From: JAIVGV01 sp032229975
Lineage (GTDB): Bacteria; Acidobacteriota; Blastocatellia; Pyrinomonadales; Pyrinomonadaceae
Reading direction: 5' to 3'
Assembly (NCBI GenBank): GCA_032229975.1
Contig: JAVXVG010000056.1
Location: 62,001-126,000 of the forward strand
Length of the DNA stretch: 64,000 bases
Shown here: one piece after another, positions 14,346 through 22,987 of the stretch
Layout: each line of letters starts with the position of its first letter
Numbering within the stretch: the stretch's first letter is position 1
The notes under the pieces: generated by a model
Database searches by the model: none
What the model was told of the DNA's origin: nothing
The model's input: only the letters and a program-made list of their open reading frames with translations
Program-made: the position numbers and the translations under genes

Positions 14346-14425
14346 AAGTCTGGAGTCGAAAGTCTGGAGTCAGTTTCGACTCCTAGACTTTCGACTCCAG
14401 ACTCCAGACTTTCGACTCCAGACTT
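14346..14425. repeat. perfect 26-bp inverted repeat, GTCTGGAGTC word set
   Basis: Arms 14346-14371 (AAGTCTGGAGTCGAAAGTCT then GGAGTC) and 14400-14425 are exact reverse complements. The 28-nt loop itself carries another copy of the word. It fills the gap between the PuuD-type gene and sod. Confidence 0.92.
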
Positions 14426-14432
14426 TTCGCTC

Positions 14433-15230
14433 TTAGTGCCCGAAGATGATCCAGTCGCCGTGCGAGGTCGCCATGAAGAAGAGCATGGGGAGCGAGAGCC
14501 ACGCGTTGGTGCGCGAGGCGAGGAAGGCGCGGCGCGCAAACTCCGGCGGCGCGGCAGGGCCCGTTCCCGCCGTGCCCGCGATGATGCGCTTCTGTAGGGG
14601 CCAGATGATGCCCCAGACGTTCAAGAGCATGATCAGACCGAGCGCGCCACCAATGCCGATGCTGAACGTCTTATTCGACGCGTAGTGATCGTGCCCGACC
14701 GTGAGTTGTCCGTCGAGCCAACTAATGATGACGTATGCCATGACGACGACGAGCACGGCGACGACGACGGCGAAGAGTCGCCCGTCCTTCGTCAGCGCGG
14801 GAACCTTCATGATGATCAGGTACTCGATGGCGAAGACGATGATCGGGATCAAGAGCCACACGAGTAGCACGACCCAGAGGTTCACGCCCGCGTCGTGCGC
14901 GTTGGCGTTTGTCACGTCGGTCGGCAGAATGTACATCGCGTAATAGGTCAGACCGACGAGGACTGTTCCGACCGCGCCCCAGCGAAAATACCAGAGCGTG
15001 CGTGTGAGTAGATCGGGGTTCACCTTCTTCTTCGTGTCGGCGTCGAGACCCTTCTGGAAGGGGACGTTGACGACGTTGAAGAAGTAGAGCAGCCCGATCC
15101 ACGTGATGCCGAAGACGAAGTGGCCCCAGCGCAGCAGAATGCGCGCGATGTCTTTGCCTTCCGGCGCGTGGAAAAGATTATCGAGAAGGGCGAGACCGAC
15201 GGGGAGATGCGTGCTTGATTCGATCAGCAT
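14433..15230 (-). CDS. PuuD-type urate hydroxylase membrane domain, no cytochrome domain
   Basis: 265-aa polytopic inner-membrane protein matching the N-terminal domain of urate hydroxylase PuuD (DUF989 family): RWGHFVFGITWIGLLYFFN, VNPDLLTRTLWYFRWGAV, the WDGQ-like SWLDGQLTVGHDHY segment, NVWGIIWPLQKRIIAG and RTNAWLSLPMLFFMATSHGD. Characterised PuuD also has a C-terminal cytochrome c domain; here the protein stops after the membrane part. About eight hydrophobic segments are visible. The start at 15230 has GGAGG upstream. No purine catabolic gene lies nearby, so the electron acceptor and even the substrate are open. Confidence 0.85.
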   Translation of the reverse strand: MLIESSTHLPVGLALLDNLFHAPEGKDIARILLRWGHFVFGITWIGLLYFFNVVNVPFQKGLDADTKKKVNPDLLTRTLWYFRWGAVGTVLVGLTYYAMYILPTDVTNANAHDAGVNLWVVLLVWLLIPIIVFAIEYLIIMKVPALTKDGRLFAVVVAVLVVVMAYVIISWLDGQLTVGHDHYASNKTFSIGIGGALGLIMLLNVWGIIWPLQKRIIAGTAGTGPAAPPEFARRAFLASRTNAWLSLPMLFFMATSHGDWIIFGH

Positions 15231-15335
15231 AAGTCCTCCGAAAGTGTCTGGTGTTTCGGTGCGGAACTGCGGAGACTGCCTGTGCGCGATTGCGGGCGTG
15301 AGATTAGCACCAACACTCACACGGCGCAATAAAAA

Positions 15336-15406
15336 GGCAGAGGTTAGAGGTTAGTAAGAACACTCTTGCCTTTTACTAACCTCTGCCCTCTGCCCTCTAA
15401 CCTCTA
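15336..15406. repeat. stuttering inverted repeat, AGAGGTTAG word set
   Basis: Left arm GGCAGAGGTTAGAGGTTAGT (from 15336) and right arm TTACTAACCTCTGCCCTCTG (from 15373) pair imperfectly, with an inserted repeat unit in the right arm. The ferredoxin stop codon (15404-15406) is at its edge. Confidence 0.7.
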
Positions 15407-15736
15407 CTCCGTGGGTCTTGGGCCCGCGTCCATGCCGCGCGTGCTCGCCTGATTGACGACGCGAATTTTGAGATCATCTAGGACGTGTATCTGACACGAG
15501 AGACGGACGTTCTCGGCGAGTCCGGTCTCAAGCGCGAGTCGTGCGCGCTCGGCGTCGCCGATCTCGCCGGGGTCGCCCGCCAGCACTTCGACGCGACAGG
15601 TCGTGCACTTGGCGTTGCCGCCGCAGCGATGCAGGATGTCTATGCCTGCGTCCTCAATCGCGAGGACGAGTTTGCGTCCCGCCTCCGCCTCGAAAACCTG
15701 CGTCCCTGCGGCCGCCTCCGCCTCAATTTTAGGCAT
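15404..15736 (-). CDS. [2Fe-2S] ferredoxin
   Basis: 110-aa plant/adrenodoxin-type electron carrier. Cluster ligands Cys38, Cys44, Cys47 and Cys81 lie in HRCGGNAKCTTCRVEV and VRLSCQ. The start at 15736 has GGAGTGG upstream; the longer open frame lacks one. It is on the same strand as the A-type Fe-S carrier and Mrp just upstream, suggesting a joint role in Fe-S assembly or in feeding electrons to an oxygenase. The partner reductase is not identified; the flavin reductase at 63 kb is a distant candidate. Confidence 0.93.
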   Translation of the reverse strand: MPKIEAEAAAGTQVFEAEAGRKLVLAIEDAGIDILHRCGGNAKCTTCRVEVLAGDPGEIGDAERARLALETGLAENVRLSCQIHVLDDLKIRVVNQASTRGMDAGPRPTE

Positions 15737-15941
15737 GGTTGTTCCACTCCTTACTTGCTCGTTCGAGTTGTAATTGCTTGACTGTTTGATCGGTAGTTTA
15801 CACGAAAAACGAAAAACGCGGTACGCGCACAGAGAAGCGCGCCGCGCTCTCATCTCTCAAGTGAGACGAAAGCGCGACGCGCTTAACGCGTGCATGAAAC
15901 CGCGTTCGATCTATTCAGGCATCAAAGCCCGCGCTGGAACT

Positions 15942-16298
15942 TTACGCCGTGAACGAAGTGCCGCAGCCGCAGGAGCCTGTGGCGTTCGGGTTCTTGAACG
16001 CGAAGCCCTGTCCCATGACGCTGCTGACGTAGTCGATCTCGACGCCATTCAGATACTGCGCGCTGAACATATCGACGAAGAGGCGCACGCCATTTACGTC
16101 AAGCACGTGATCGCCCTGCTTCGACTCCTCTTCGATGTTCAGGCTGTATTGGAAGCCGGAGCAGCCGCCCGGCACGACCCTCACGCGCAAGCCGGAGGTT
16201 TCGGGCAGGCCCTCTTCGTCCGCCATGAACTTCTTGATCTCCACCGCCGCCGGTTCAGTCACGTTGAGCGCCACGGTCGGCATCGTCATTGTCGCCAT
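15942..16298 (-). CDS. A-type iron-sulfur carrier (ErpA/IscA/HesB family)
   Basis: 118 aa. Binds and passes on Fe-S clusters through three conserved cysteines: Cys46 in VVPGGCSGFQYSL, and Cys110 and Cys112 in GSCGCGTSF. An AGGAGAG site precedes the ATG. It lies between Mrp and the ferredoxin on the same strand. The early sequence FMADEEGLPETSGLRVRV is typical of ErpA-like members. The gap 15737-15941 to the ferredoxin holds no gene; a 15-bp palindrome AAGCGCGACGCGCTT is present there. Confidence 0.95.
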   Translation of the reverse strand: MATMTMPTVALNVTEPAAVEIKKFMADEEGLPETSGLRVRVVPGGCSGFQYSLNIEEESKQGDHVLDVNGVRLFVDMFSAQYLNGVEIDYVSSVMGQGFAFKNPNATGSCGCGTSFTA

Positions 16299-16345
16299 CT
16301 AAATCTCTCCTCTCAAACTTCCAAAGTCCGTCACTAAGATGATTT

Positions 16346-16459
16346 TGTCCGTCGTCAGTTGTCCGTCGGCCATTGTTAACGCTATCTGACCCGTTCATTT
16401 TAACTGCTCAACTGCCGTATGACAAACAACGGGCGACCAGCCACGAACAACGGACAGCC
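16346..16459. repeat. stuttering inverted repeat, GTCCGTTGTTCG word set
   Basis: Left part has TGTCCGTCGTCAGTTGTCCG and TCGGCCATTGTT; right part (16422-16459) has ACAAACAACGGGCGACCAGC and CACGAACAACGGACAGCC. The outer words are complementary. It fills the gap between mrp and the A-type carrier gene and ends at the mrp stop. Confidence 0.7.
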
Positions 16460-16460
16460 T

Positions 16461-17543
16461 CTACGCGCTGCCCATCACGATCTTCAACTCCGGCTTCATC
16501 GCCTCAATCGACACCTGTCGCGCGACCTCTTCAGCCACGCGCCGGAACGCCTCAGCCTGCACTGAGTCGGGTTGCCCCACGACAACCGGCACGCCCCTGT
16601 CTCCGCCCTCGCGCACTTCCAGCCCAAGCGGGACGGCCCCGAGGAATGGCACGTTGTAAGTCTCAGCGAGATTGCGCCCGCCGCCCTCGCCGAAGATGTT
16701 GTAGCGCGTGCCCGTGTCCGGCGCGACGAAGTAGCTCATGTTCTCGACGATGCCGAGGATCGGAACTGCGACCGTCTCAAACATCCTGAGCGCGCGACGC
16801 ACGTCCGCGACCGCGACCTCCTGCGGCGTCGTCACCAGCACCGCGCCCTGCACGGGCACGAGTTGCGCAAGCGAGAGTTGCACGTCTCCCGTCCCCGGTG
16901 GCATATCGACGATCAGATAATCCAACTCGCCCCACAGCACGTCTTGAAGAAACTGTTTGACGAGACCATGCAGGATGGGCCCCCGCAAAATCATCGGCTC
17001 GTCGCCCGGCTTCAAGAGGGCCATCGACATCAGCTTGACGCCGTGCGCTTCGACTGGCACGAGCTTGTTGCCCGCGATCTCAGGTCGCACCTTCGACGCG
17101 CCGAGCATCAACGGCACGTTCGGGCCATAAACGTCCGCGTCCATCAAACCGACGCGCGCTCCGTCCCTTGCCAACGCGACAGCGAGATTCACCGCCACCG
17201 TTGACTTGCCTACGCCGCCCTTGCCCGAAGAGACCGCGACGATGTTACGCACGCCCGGCATCGTCACCTTCTCGCCAAGCCCGCGCCCCTGCGGAACCTC
17301 CGCGTCCATCTTCACGCTCACCGACGTGACGCCGAAGATCGCGCGCACCACTTCCTCCGCCTGCTGTTGCAACTGCTCGCGCACCGGACACGCGGGCGTC
17401 GTCAACACGATGCGAAACGACACGTCGCCGCCTTCGATCTTCAAATCCTTGACGAAGCCGAGCGTCACGATGTCCTTGTGCAGATCGGGATCGATGACCG
17501 CGCTGAGCGCACCGAGCACGCTTTGTTCTGAAATCTGTGCCAT
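16461..17543 (-). CDS. mrp: Mrp/NBP35 family Fe-S carrier ATPase
   Basis: 360-aa cytosolic P-loop ATPase that loads Fe-S clusters onto target proteins. A MIP18/DUF59 domain (residues 1-80, IDPDLHKDIVTLGFVKDL) precedes the ParA-like domain with the deviant Walker A SSGKGGVGKST near residue 105, and DYLIVDMPPGTGD as Walker B. The usual CxxC cluster motif after ENMSYF is missing: the sequence reads VAPDTGTRYNIFGEGGG. Start at 17543 is supported by AGGA upstream. It leads the Fe-S gene run and is divergent from the molybdopterin oxidoreductase. Confidence 0.93.
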   Translation of the reverse strand: MAQISEQSVLGALSAVIDPDLHKDIVTLGFVKDLKIEGGDVSFRIVLTTPACPVREQLQQQAEEVVRAIFGVTSVSVKMDAEVPQGRGLGEKVTMPGVRNIVAVSSGKGGVGKSTVAVNLAVALARDGARVGLMDADVYGPNVPLMLGASKVRPEIAGNKLVPVEAHGVKLMSMALLKPGDEPMILRGPILHGLVKQFLQDVLWGELDYLIVDMPPGTGDVQLSLAQLVPVQGAVLVTTPQEVAVADVRRALRMFETVAVPILGIVENMSYFVAPDTGTRYNIFGEGGGRNLAETYNVPFLGAVPLGLEVREGGDRGVPVVVGQPDSVQAEAFRRVAEEVARQVSIEAMKPELKIVMGSA

Positions 17544-17643
17544 AATTTTCCTGTCGCTGATTAGCCTGAGAATTATAGAGACATTCGACGGGGAAGCAAC
17601 TTCAACGAACAGGCTCTTGATCGAAACTCCACGGTTTAAATTT

Positions 17644-19719
17644 ATGAGCGAGAACACAACTGAGATTATCCGCGCCGCGTGCCCGCATGATTGCCCCGAC
17701 ACTTGCGCGATGCTCGTCACGGTCGAGCGCGGTCACGCGGTCGCGGTCGCAGGCGATCCAGAACATCCCTTCACGCGCGGCTCACTCTGCACGAAGGTCG
17801 CCAACTATCACGAGCGCACGCACAGCCCCGACCGCATACAGACTTGTCTGCGAAGAGTCGGCGCGAAGGGCGAAGGAAAGTTTGAGCCGATCAGTTGGGA
17901 CGTTGCGCTCGACGAGATCACTTTGCGCTTCCGCGCGCTCGCCGAATCTGCGGAAGGCGCGGAGACGATCATGCCCTACAGCTATTGCGGTACGATGGGC
18001 ATCGTCCAATCTGAGTCGATGGATCGTCGCTTCTTCAATCGTCTCGGCGCGTCGATTCTTGATCGCACGATCTGCGCGAGCGCAGGCACGGAAGCGATGA
18101 TCTCAACGCTCGGCGCGAAACTCGGCACAGACCCCGAACGCTTCGCCGACGCGCGACTCATTATCCTCTGGGGCACGAACACGATCTCGTCGAACGTCCA
18201 CCTCTGGCCCTTCATCCTCAAAGCAAAGAAGAAAGGCGCGCGCCTCATCTGCATCGATCCCCGACGCACGCGCACCGCCGATCAATGCGACGAACACATC
18301 GCGCCTCTGCCCGGCACTGACGCCGCGCTCGCGCTCGGACTGATGCACGTCATCTTCGCCGAAGGTTTAGAGGATAAAGATTATTTAGAGAGACACACCA
18401 TCGGCGCGGAGGATTTGCGACGACGAGCGAGTGAGTATTCGCCTGAGCGCGTCGCTGAAATTTGCGGCATCGAAGCCGCGACGATCAGACGACTCGCGCG
18501 CGAGTATGCGACGACGAGACCCGCCGTCATTCGTCTCAACTACGGCTTGCAGCGACATGCGGGCGGTGGCATGGCTGTGCGCACTGTGATGTGCCTGCCC
18601 GCCGTCACCGGCGCGTGGCGCGACGCGGCGGGCGGCGCGCTGCTCTCCACCTCCGGCGCGTTTCCCTTAAACCACGACGCGCTCGAACGGCCCGATCTCA
18701 TTCCACACAAGCGACCGCGCACGCTCAACATGTCATCGCTCGGCGACGCGCTCACGCGAGTCACCGATCCGCCCGTGCGCGCTCTCTACGTCTATAACTC
18801 GAACCCTGCGGCGGTCGCGCCCGATCAGAGCAACGTGTTAGAGGGCCTGCGTCGCGAAGACCTCTTCACGGTCGTCCACGAACAGTTCATGACCGACACG
18901 TGCGACTACGCGGACATCGTGCTCCCCGCGACCACGCAACTCGAACACTTCGATCTGCACACGGCTTACGGCCACTTGTATCTGACTATCAACCTACCGG
19001 CCATCGCGCCGCTCCACGATGCGAAACCCAACTCCGAAGTCTTCCGTCTTTTAGCCGCGCGCCTTGGCTTCGAAGAAGAATGTTTTAAAGATTCAGACGA
19101 AGAGATCGCTCGACAGGCTCTCGATTCAGATCACCCCGCGCTTCGCGGCATCACGCTCGACCTTTTGCGCGAGCGAGGATGGGCCCGTCTGAATCTCGCT
19201 GAAGATTTCGCGCCGTTCGCCGAAGGAAACTTTCCGACTGTCTCAGGCAAGTGCGAGCTCTACTCCGAGCGACTCGCGGCGCAGGGCCTACCCGCCGTGC
19301 CCGAATTCATCCCGCCGAGAGAATCGCGCGCGAGCGCGCCCGAACTCGCGCGAGAGTTTCCACTCGCGTTGCTCACGCCCGCAGCGCACGCTTTTCTCAA
19401 TTCGAGTTTCGCGAATTTGCCGAAGCAGCTCAAGCAGGAGCGCGTGCCCTTCGTCGAGATCAATCCGCAAGACGCCGCCGCACGCGACATCTCGGACGGC
19501 GACCGCGTCCGCGCCTTCAACGCGCGCGGCGCGTGCGAGCTGCGCGCCGTCGTCACCGAGCGCGCACGCGAAGGAGTCGTCGTCTCGCCTTCGGTCTGGT
19601 GGAACAAGCTCTCGCCGGACGGCGTGAACGTCAATCAACTCACCTCGCAGACGCTCACGGACATGGGCGGCGGCGCAACCTTCTACGACGCGCTCGTCGA
19701 GATCGAAAAGCTCGCGTGA
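17644..19719 (+). CDS. molybdopterin oxidoreductase, single-subunit, function unassigned
   Basis: 691-aa member of the DMSO-reductase superfamily. Cys13, Cys17, Cys21 and Cys49 (CPHDCPDTC, then GSLCTK) form the N-terminal [4Fe-4S] site. The molybdopterin regions follow (SYCGTMGIVQSESMDRRF, TICASAGTEA, IILWGTNTISSNVH, LICIDPRRTRTADQCD) and a C-terminal dinucleotide-binding domain ends the protein (INPQDAAARDISDGDRVRAF). No twin-arginine signal is seen, so it is probably cytosolic. No electron-transfer or membrane-anchor subunit is adjacent, which is unusual for respiratory members. The start at 17644 is the first Met before the cluster motif; the frame is open upstream only as antisense to mrp. 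Confidence 0.9.
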   Translation: MSENTTEIIRAACPHDCPDTCAMLVTVERGHAVAVAGDPEHPFTRGSLCTKVANYHERTHSPDRIQTCLRRVGAKGEGKFEPISWDVALDEITLRFRALAESAEGAETIMPYSYCGTMGIVQSESMDRRFFNRLGASILDRTICASAGTEAMISTLGAKLGTDPERFADARLIILWGTNTISSNVHLWPFILKAKKKGARLICIDPRRTRTADQCDEHIAPLPGTDAALALGLMHVIFAEGLEDKDYLERHTIGAEDLRRRASEYSPERVAEICGIEAATIRRLAREYATTRPAVIRLNYGLQRHAGGGMAVRTVMCLPAVTGAWRDAAGGALLSTSGAFPLNHDALERPDLIPHKRPRTLNMSSLGDALTRVTDPPVRALYVYNSNPAAVAPDQSNVLEGLRREDLFTVVHEQFMTDTCDYADIVLPATTQLEHFDLHTAYGHLYLTINLPAIAPLHDAKPNSEVFRLLAARLGFEEECFKDSDEEIARQALDSDHPALRGITLDLLRERGWARLNLAEDFAPFAEGNFPTVSGKCELYSERLAAQGLPAVPEFIPPRESRASAPELAREFPLALLTPAAHAFLNSSFANLPKQLKQERVPFVEINPQDAAARDISDGDRVRAFNARGACELRAVVTERAREGVVVSPSVWWNKLSPDGVNVNQLTSQTLTDMGGGATFYDALVEIEKLA

Positions 19720-19720
19720 A

Positions 19721-19850
19721 ACTATTCATTGATCAGTTGACCCATTGAATCATTTAGCCACCGGCCCATTGATTCACGCGGGCCGGTGGAGAAGTGGATC
19801 GTAAGTAGCTAGACAATGATTCGATGGATCAATGAGCCGATGAATCAATC
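19721..19850. repeat. stuttering inverted repeat, ATTGATTCA word set, with GC clamp
   Basis: Words such as TTGATCAGTTGACCCATTGA on the left face CAATGATTCGATGGATCAAT on the right (19813-19850). An inner perfect hairpin CCACCGGCCC (19758-19767) / GGGCCGGTGG (19780-19789) is embedded. Lies between convergent genes, so likely also a terminator. Confidence 0.7.
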
Positions 19851-19855
19851 TCCTC

Positions 19856-20257
19856 TCAGTCGTTGAGCGAAGCGAAGAGCACCGCCAGCACAGTGACGAC
19901 CGCGCCCACGCCGATGAGGACGCCGATTGTCGTGTTGCGGGCCGTCGAGTGGCCGTGATCAACGTGGACGCGCGCCACGTCGTTGTAGGCGATGGTCGTC
20001 GGCGCGTCGGTCTTGTGATCGCGCAGGACGAACTCAGTGTCGCGCCGCTCAGAGACGTAGCCCTTGCGCTCCGTCCCATCCTTCATCTTCACCGTCACGC
20101 GCGCCTTCGCGCCGAGCCCCGCGCGATCAACGTTCGCTTTCACCTTCTCCTGTGTGTCCGCGTTCTTCGTTGCCTGCGTGGCGGCGAAGACTCTCGTGCC
20201 CGACTGCGTTGCGAAGACCAGCGCGGCGAGCGTGAGTGTCAAAATCTTCTTGAACAT
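19856..20257 (-). CDS. hypothetical secreted protein with an Sm-like fold segment and C-terminal TM
   Basis: 133 aa, family not recognised. An N-terminal signal peptide (MFKKILTLTLAALVFATQSG) is followed by a short beta-rich region, VTVKMKDGTERKGYVSERRD then FVLRDHKT and IAYNDVARV, that resembles an Sm/SH3-like barrel. A C-terminal hydrophobic helix (GVLIGVGAVVTVLAVLFA) suggests membrane anchoring. GGAGG lies just upstream of the ATG at 20257; an upstream in-frame ATG at 20272 lacks a site. Function unknown. Confidence 0.75.
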   Translation of the reverse strand: MFKKILTLTLAALVFATQSGTRVFAATQATKNADTQEKVKANVDRAGLGAKARVTVKMKDGTERKGYVSERRDTEFVLRDHKTDAPTTIAYNDVARVHVDHGHSTARNTTIGVLIGVGAVVTVLAVLFASLND

Positions 20258-20612
20258 TTTTGCCTCCTTCATGTCGCGACCCGCAGATCACGACTTAGTA
20301 AATCATTCATGCACATCGCAACCCTGATGCCGCGCGTGTCTCATCATCAAAACCCGCTATTTACGTGGCCCTCAAGTCGCTGCGAGCGCGACCTCCGCAA
20401 GAAAATTCCGACAAGTGGTGCGCTTCCTCGCGCGCGACGCGCACGAAACTTTCCATGCTTAATCACTCAAACCTGATGGCCCGCGCGTCGTCGCACTTGA
20501 CAGCGCGCGCCCGCTTCGCACATACATGGACGCGAGAGACTCCCCGTCAGATGAAAGACGCACGCGCTGCGCGAGATGCTATCATGTTCCGCGCCCGCAG
20601 CGACCTAACCCC
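20258..20612. other. 355-bp intergenic region, divergent promoters expected
   Basis: No gene or repeat recognised. It must hold promoters for the two divergent flanking genes. On the plus strand TATCAT (20580-20585) is a fair -10 but has no clear -35; TTGACA at 20497-20502 has only a weak -10 partner (CATACA at 20521). Confidence 0.4.
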
Positions 20613-22934
20613 ATGACACGAGACATGCGAAACGAACGCTCCACCTGCGCGCCCGCGCGCGCCGTCGAGACCAGAGATGAGACCAGACCAGCGAACACGC
20701 GCGACGCGTGGCCCTTCGTCGCGACGCATCTTTGCTCGCTTGCGCCGCTCCTCTTCATCCTCGCGCTGGTCGCGAACGCGCACGCACAGACTTCTCGCAC
20801 GCCGCGCAACGCACGGACAAAGCCCGCGACGGCCACCGCCGCGCCGCTCGTACCTGAAGAGACTCTAATCAGGATCATGCGCGCGGAGGACGAGCGACGT
20901 TGGGACATAGACGATCTCGGCGCGCTCTTCTCAGACCCTTCAGCCGCCGTGCGCGAGCGTGCCGTGCTCGCCGCCGGTCGCATCGGCGATCCGCGCGCAG
21001 TACCTTCCATCGTGCCTGTCATGCAGAACGACAGAGACGTGTCCGTGCGCGCGATGGCCGCCTTCGCGCTCGGCGAGATCGAAGCGGTCAGAGACGCGAC
21101 TGCGCTCATCCCCGCCACGCGTCTCCCTACGCCCGATGCCGTGCGCGCGCGGGCCGTCGAAGCTCTCGGCAAGATCGCCGCCGCGCTCCCGCGCGACGAT
21201 AAGGTGAGCGCGAAGTTGTTTGGCGACGCCATCACGTCTGCGCTCACGTTCGAGCGCGCGCGTCGCCCCGCGCCCAGTCGCGAAGTCATTCTCCTCGGTC
21301 TCACCGCCGCATTGCGCGCGCGGCCCGCCGACGCTGGCAAAGTAGTGGCCCTCTATCTCAACTACCCGGATGCGCGCGTGCGCGCCGACGCCGCCAACAC
21401 GATCTCTCGCCTGCGCTCGAAGGACGCGAACGAACAGCTTCGCGCCGTGCTCTCATCGGACGCTGACGGCGTCGCACGCGCCAACGCCGCGCGCGCGCTC
21501 GGATCAGCCGAAGACAAGTCAGCTTTTGATCTACTACTCGATCATGCAGTGAACGACCGCGATGAGCGAGCACGCGTCAGCTCACTGCGGGCCCTCGCGC
21601 AACTTCGCGACGCGCGCGCGGCTGATGCTCTGCTCAAGCGCGGCGAAGCATTCTTCGCAGAGTACAAGTCGGAGAAGTTGTCGGGCGGCGCGGCGCACCC
21701 GTCGTCATTGAACGAGATGCTCGAAATCATCGCGGCTCTCGGTCGCGTGCTCGCGAACACTTCCGACAATCGCACGCTCACGCTGCTGCGCGCCGTGCGC
21801 GAGACGGAAGGCTACGTCGATCCCGAAACCGAGATCGCGTTTGCGCGCATCGCGCCCGCGCAGTACATGAGGGAGAAGCCGTTCGCGAATCTCTATCTTC
21901 GGGCCACGGAGAACAAGCTCGCGTGGCAGGCCATCTCCGCAATCGCGCAGGGGCTCGCGGAAGTTGGCTCGATGTCGAGCGAGCACGCGGGCAACAGTCT
22001 CGTGACCGTGCAGGCCGATGCGCAGATCGCACTCAGGGCCATCTTGAGCGACCACGCGACGCCCGCGCTCGCGCTGCCTGACGTGCTGCGCGCCGTCGCC
22101 GCCTTCAAGCCGCTCGACGCGGACACGCTCATGCGCGAGCAGTTGCTACACTCCGATGATGTGATCGTGCGCGCGACCGCCGCCGAACTTCTCGGCAACG
22201 AGTCGCCCGGAGTAGAGACGACGCGCGCGCTCGCCGCCGCGCTGCCCCGCGCCATGCGCGACGAGATGAACGATGCGGCACTCGCTGTCCTCGAAGCGCT
22301 CGCCAAGCAGAAAGATGAAGATGCAGCCGCAGCGATCCGCTCCGCGCTCGAATCGCCCGACTATCTTTTGCGCGTGCGCGCCGCCACGCTCCTGCACTCC
22401 TTGAACCCCGGCGAAGGCGCGGAAGAGCGCATCCAGACTGCCGCCACGCGCTACCACGTCGCCGACTATCGACGCGCGCTCGCACGCCGCAACTCGCGCG
22501 TGCAGGCCATCATCACGACCGATAAGGGCCCGTTCACCATCGAGCTGCTGCCCGAAGACGCGCCTTTGAACGTCGATAACTTTGTCGAGCTGGCGCGTCG
22601 CGGCTTCTTCAACGGCATTGCGTTCCATCGCGTCGTCCCGAACTTCGTCATACAGGGCGGCGACCCGCGCGGCGACGGCAATGGTGGCCCCGGCTACCAG
22701 ATTCGCTGCGAGATCAACGAAGTCCCTTATGATCGCGGCGCGGTCGGCATGGCCCTCTCAGGCAAGGACACGGGCGGCTCGCAGTGGTTCGTCACGCACT
22801 CGCCGCAGCCGCACCTCGACGGCGGTTACACCGTCTTTGGTCGCGTCACGCAAGGGATGGAAGTGGTTGACAAGATCGCGCGCGGCGACCGCATCCGCAC
22901 CGTCACAGTGACGGAGATGCCGAAGCGGAGATGA
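20613..22934 (+). CDS. secreted HEAT-repeat / cyclophilin fusion protein
   Basis: 773 aa. A signal peptide (PLLFILALVANAHAQ) directs it to the periplasm. A long array of HEAT-like helical repeats fills residues about 70-600, with units such as VRERAVLAAGRIGDPRAVPS and VRAMAAFALGEIEAVRDATA. The last 150 residues are a cyclophilin-type peptidyl-prolyl isomerase: PLNVDNFVELARRGFFNGIA, FHRVVPNFVIQGGDPRGDG, GSQWFVTHSPQPHLDGGYTV, FGRVTQGMEVVDKI. The catalytic Arg (FHRV) and QGG are intact. A fold catalyst on a large protein-binding scaffold suggests envelope protein folding or complex assembly. Start could also be the ATG at 20625. Confidence 0.9.
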   Translation: MTRDMRNERSTCAPARAVETRDETRPANTRDAWPFVATHLCSLAPLLFILALVANAHAQTSRTPRNARTKPATATAAPLVPEETLIRIMRAEDERRWDIDDLGALFSDPSAAVRERAVLAAGRIGDPRAVPSIVPVMQNDRDVSVRAMAAFALGEIEAVRDATALIPATRLPTPDAVRARAVEALGKIAAALPRDDKVSAKLFGDAITSALTFERARRPAPSREVILLGLTAALRARPADAGKVVALYLNYPDARVRADAANTISRLRSKDANEQLRAVLSSDADGVARANAARALGSAEDKSAFDLLLDHAVNDRDERARVSSLRALAQLRDARAADALLKRGEAFFAEYKSEKLSGGAAHPSSLNEMLEIIAALGRVLANTSDNRTLTLLRAVRETEGYVDPETEIAFARIAPAQYMREKPFANLYLRATENKLAWQAISAIAQGLAEVGSMSSEHAGNSLVTVQADAQIALRAILSDHATPALALPDVLRAVAAFKPLDADTLMREQLLHSDDVIVRATAAELLGNESPGVETTRALAAALPRAMRDEMNDAALAVLEALAKQKDEDAAAAIRSALESPDYLLRVRAATLLHSLNPGEGAEERIQTAATRYHVADYRRALARRNSRVQAIITTDKGPFTIELLPEDAPLNVDNFVELARRGFFNGIAFHRVVPNFVIQGGDPRGDGNGGPGYQIRCEINEVPYDRGAVGMALSGKDTGGSQWFVTHSPQPHLDGGYTVFGRVTQGMEVVDKIARGDRIRTVTVTEMPKRR

Positions 22935-22987
22935 CGGAGTGACGGATGAGGGACGACAAAGAACTATCGATCTGAGAAAGCGTTTTG

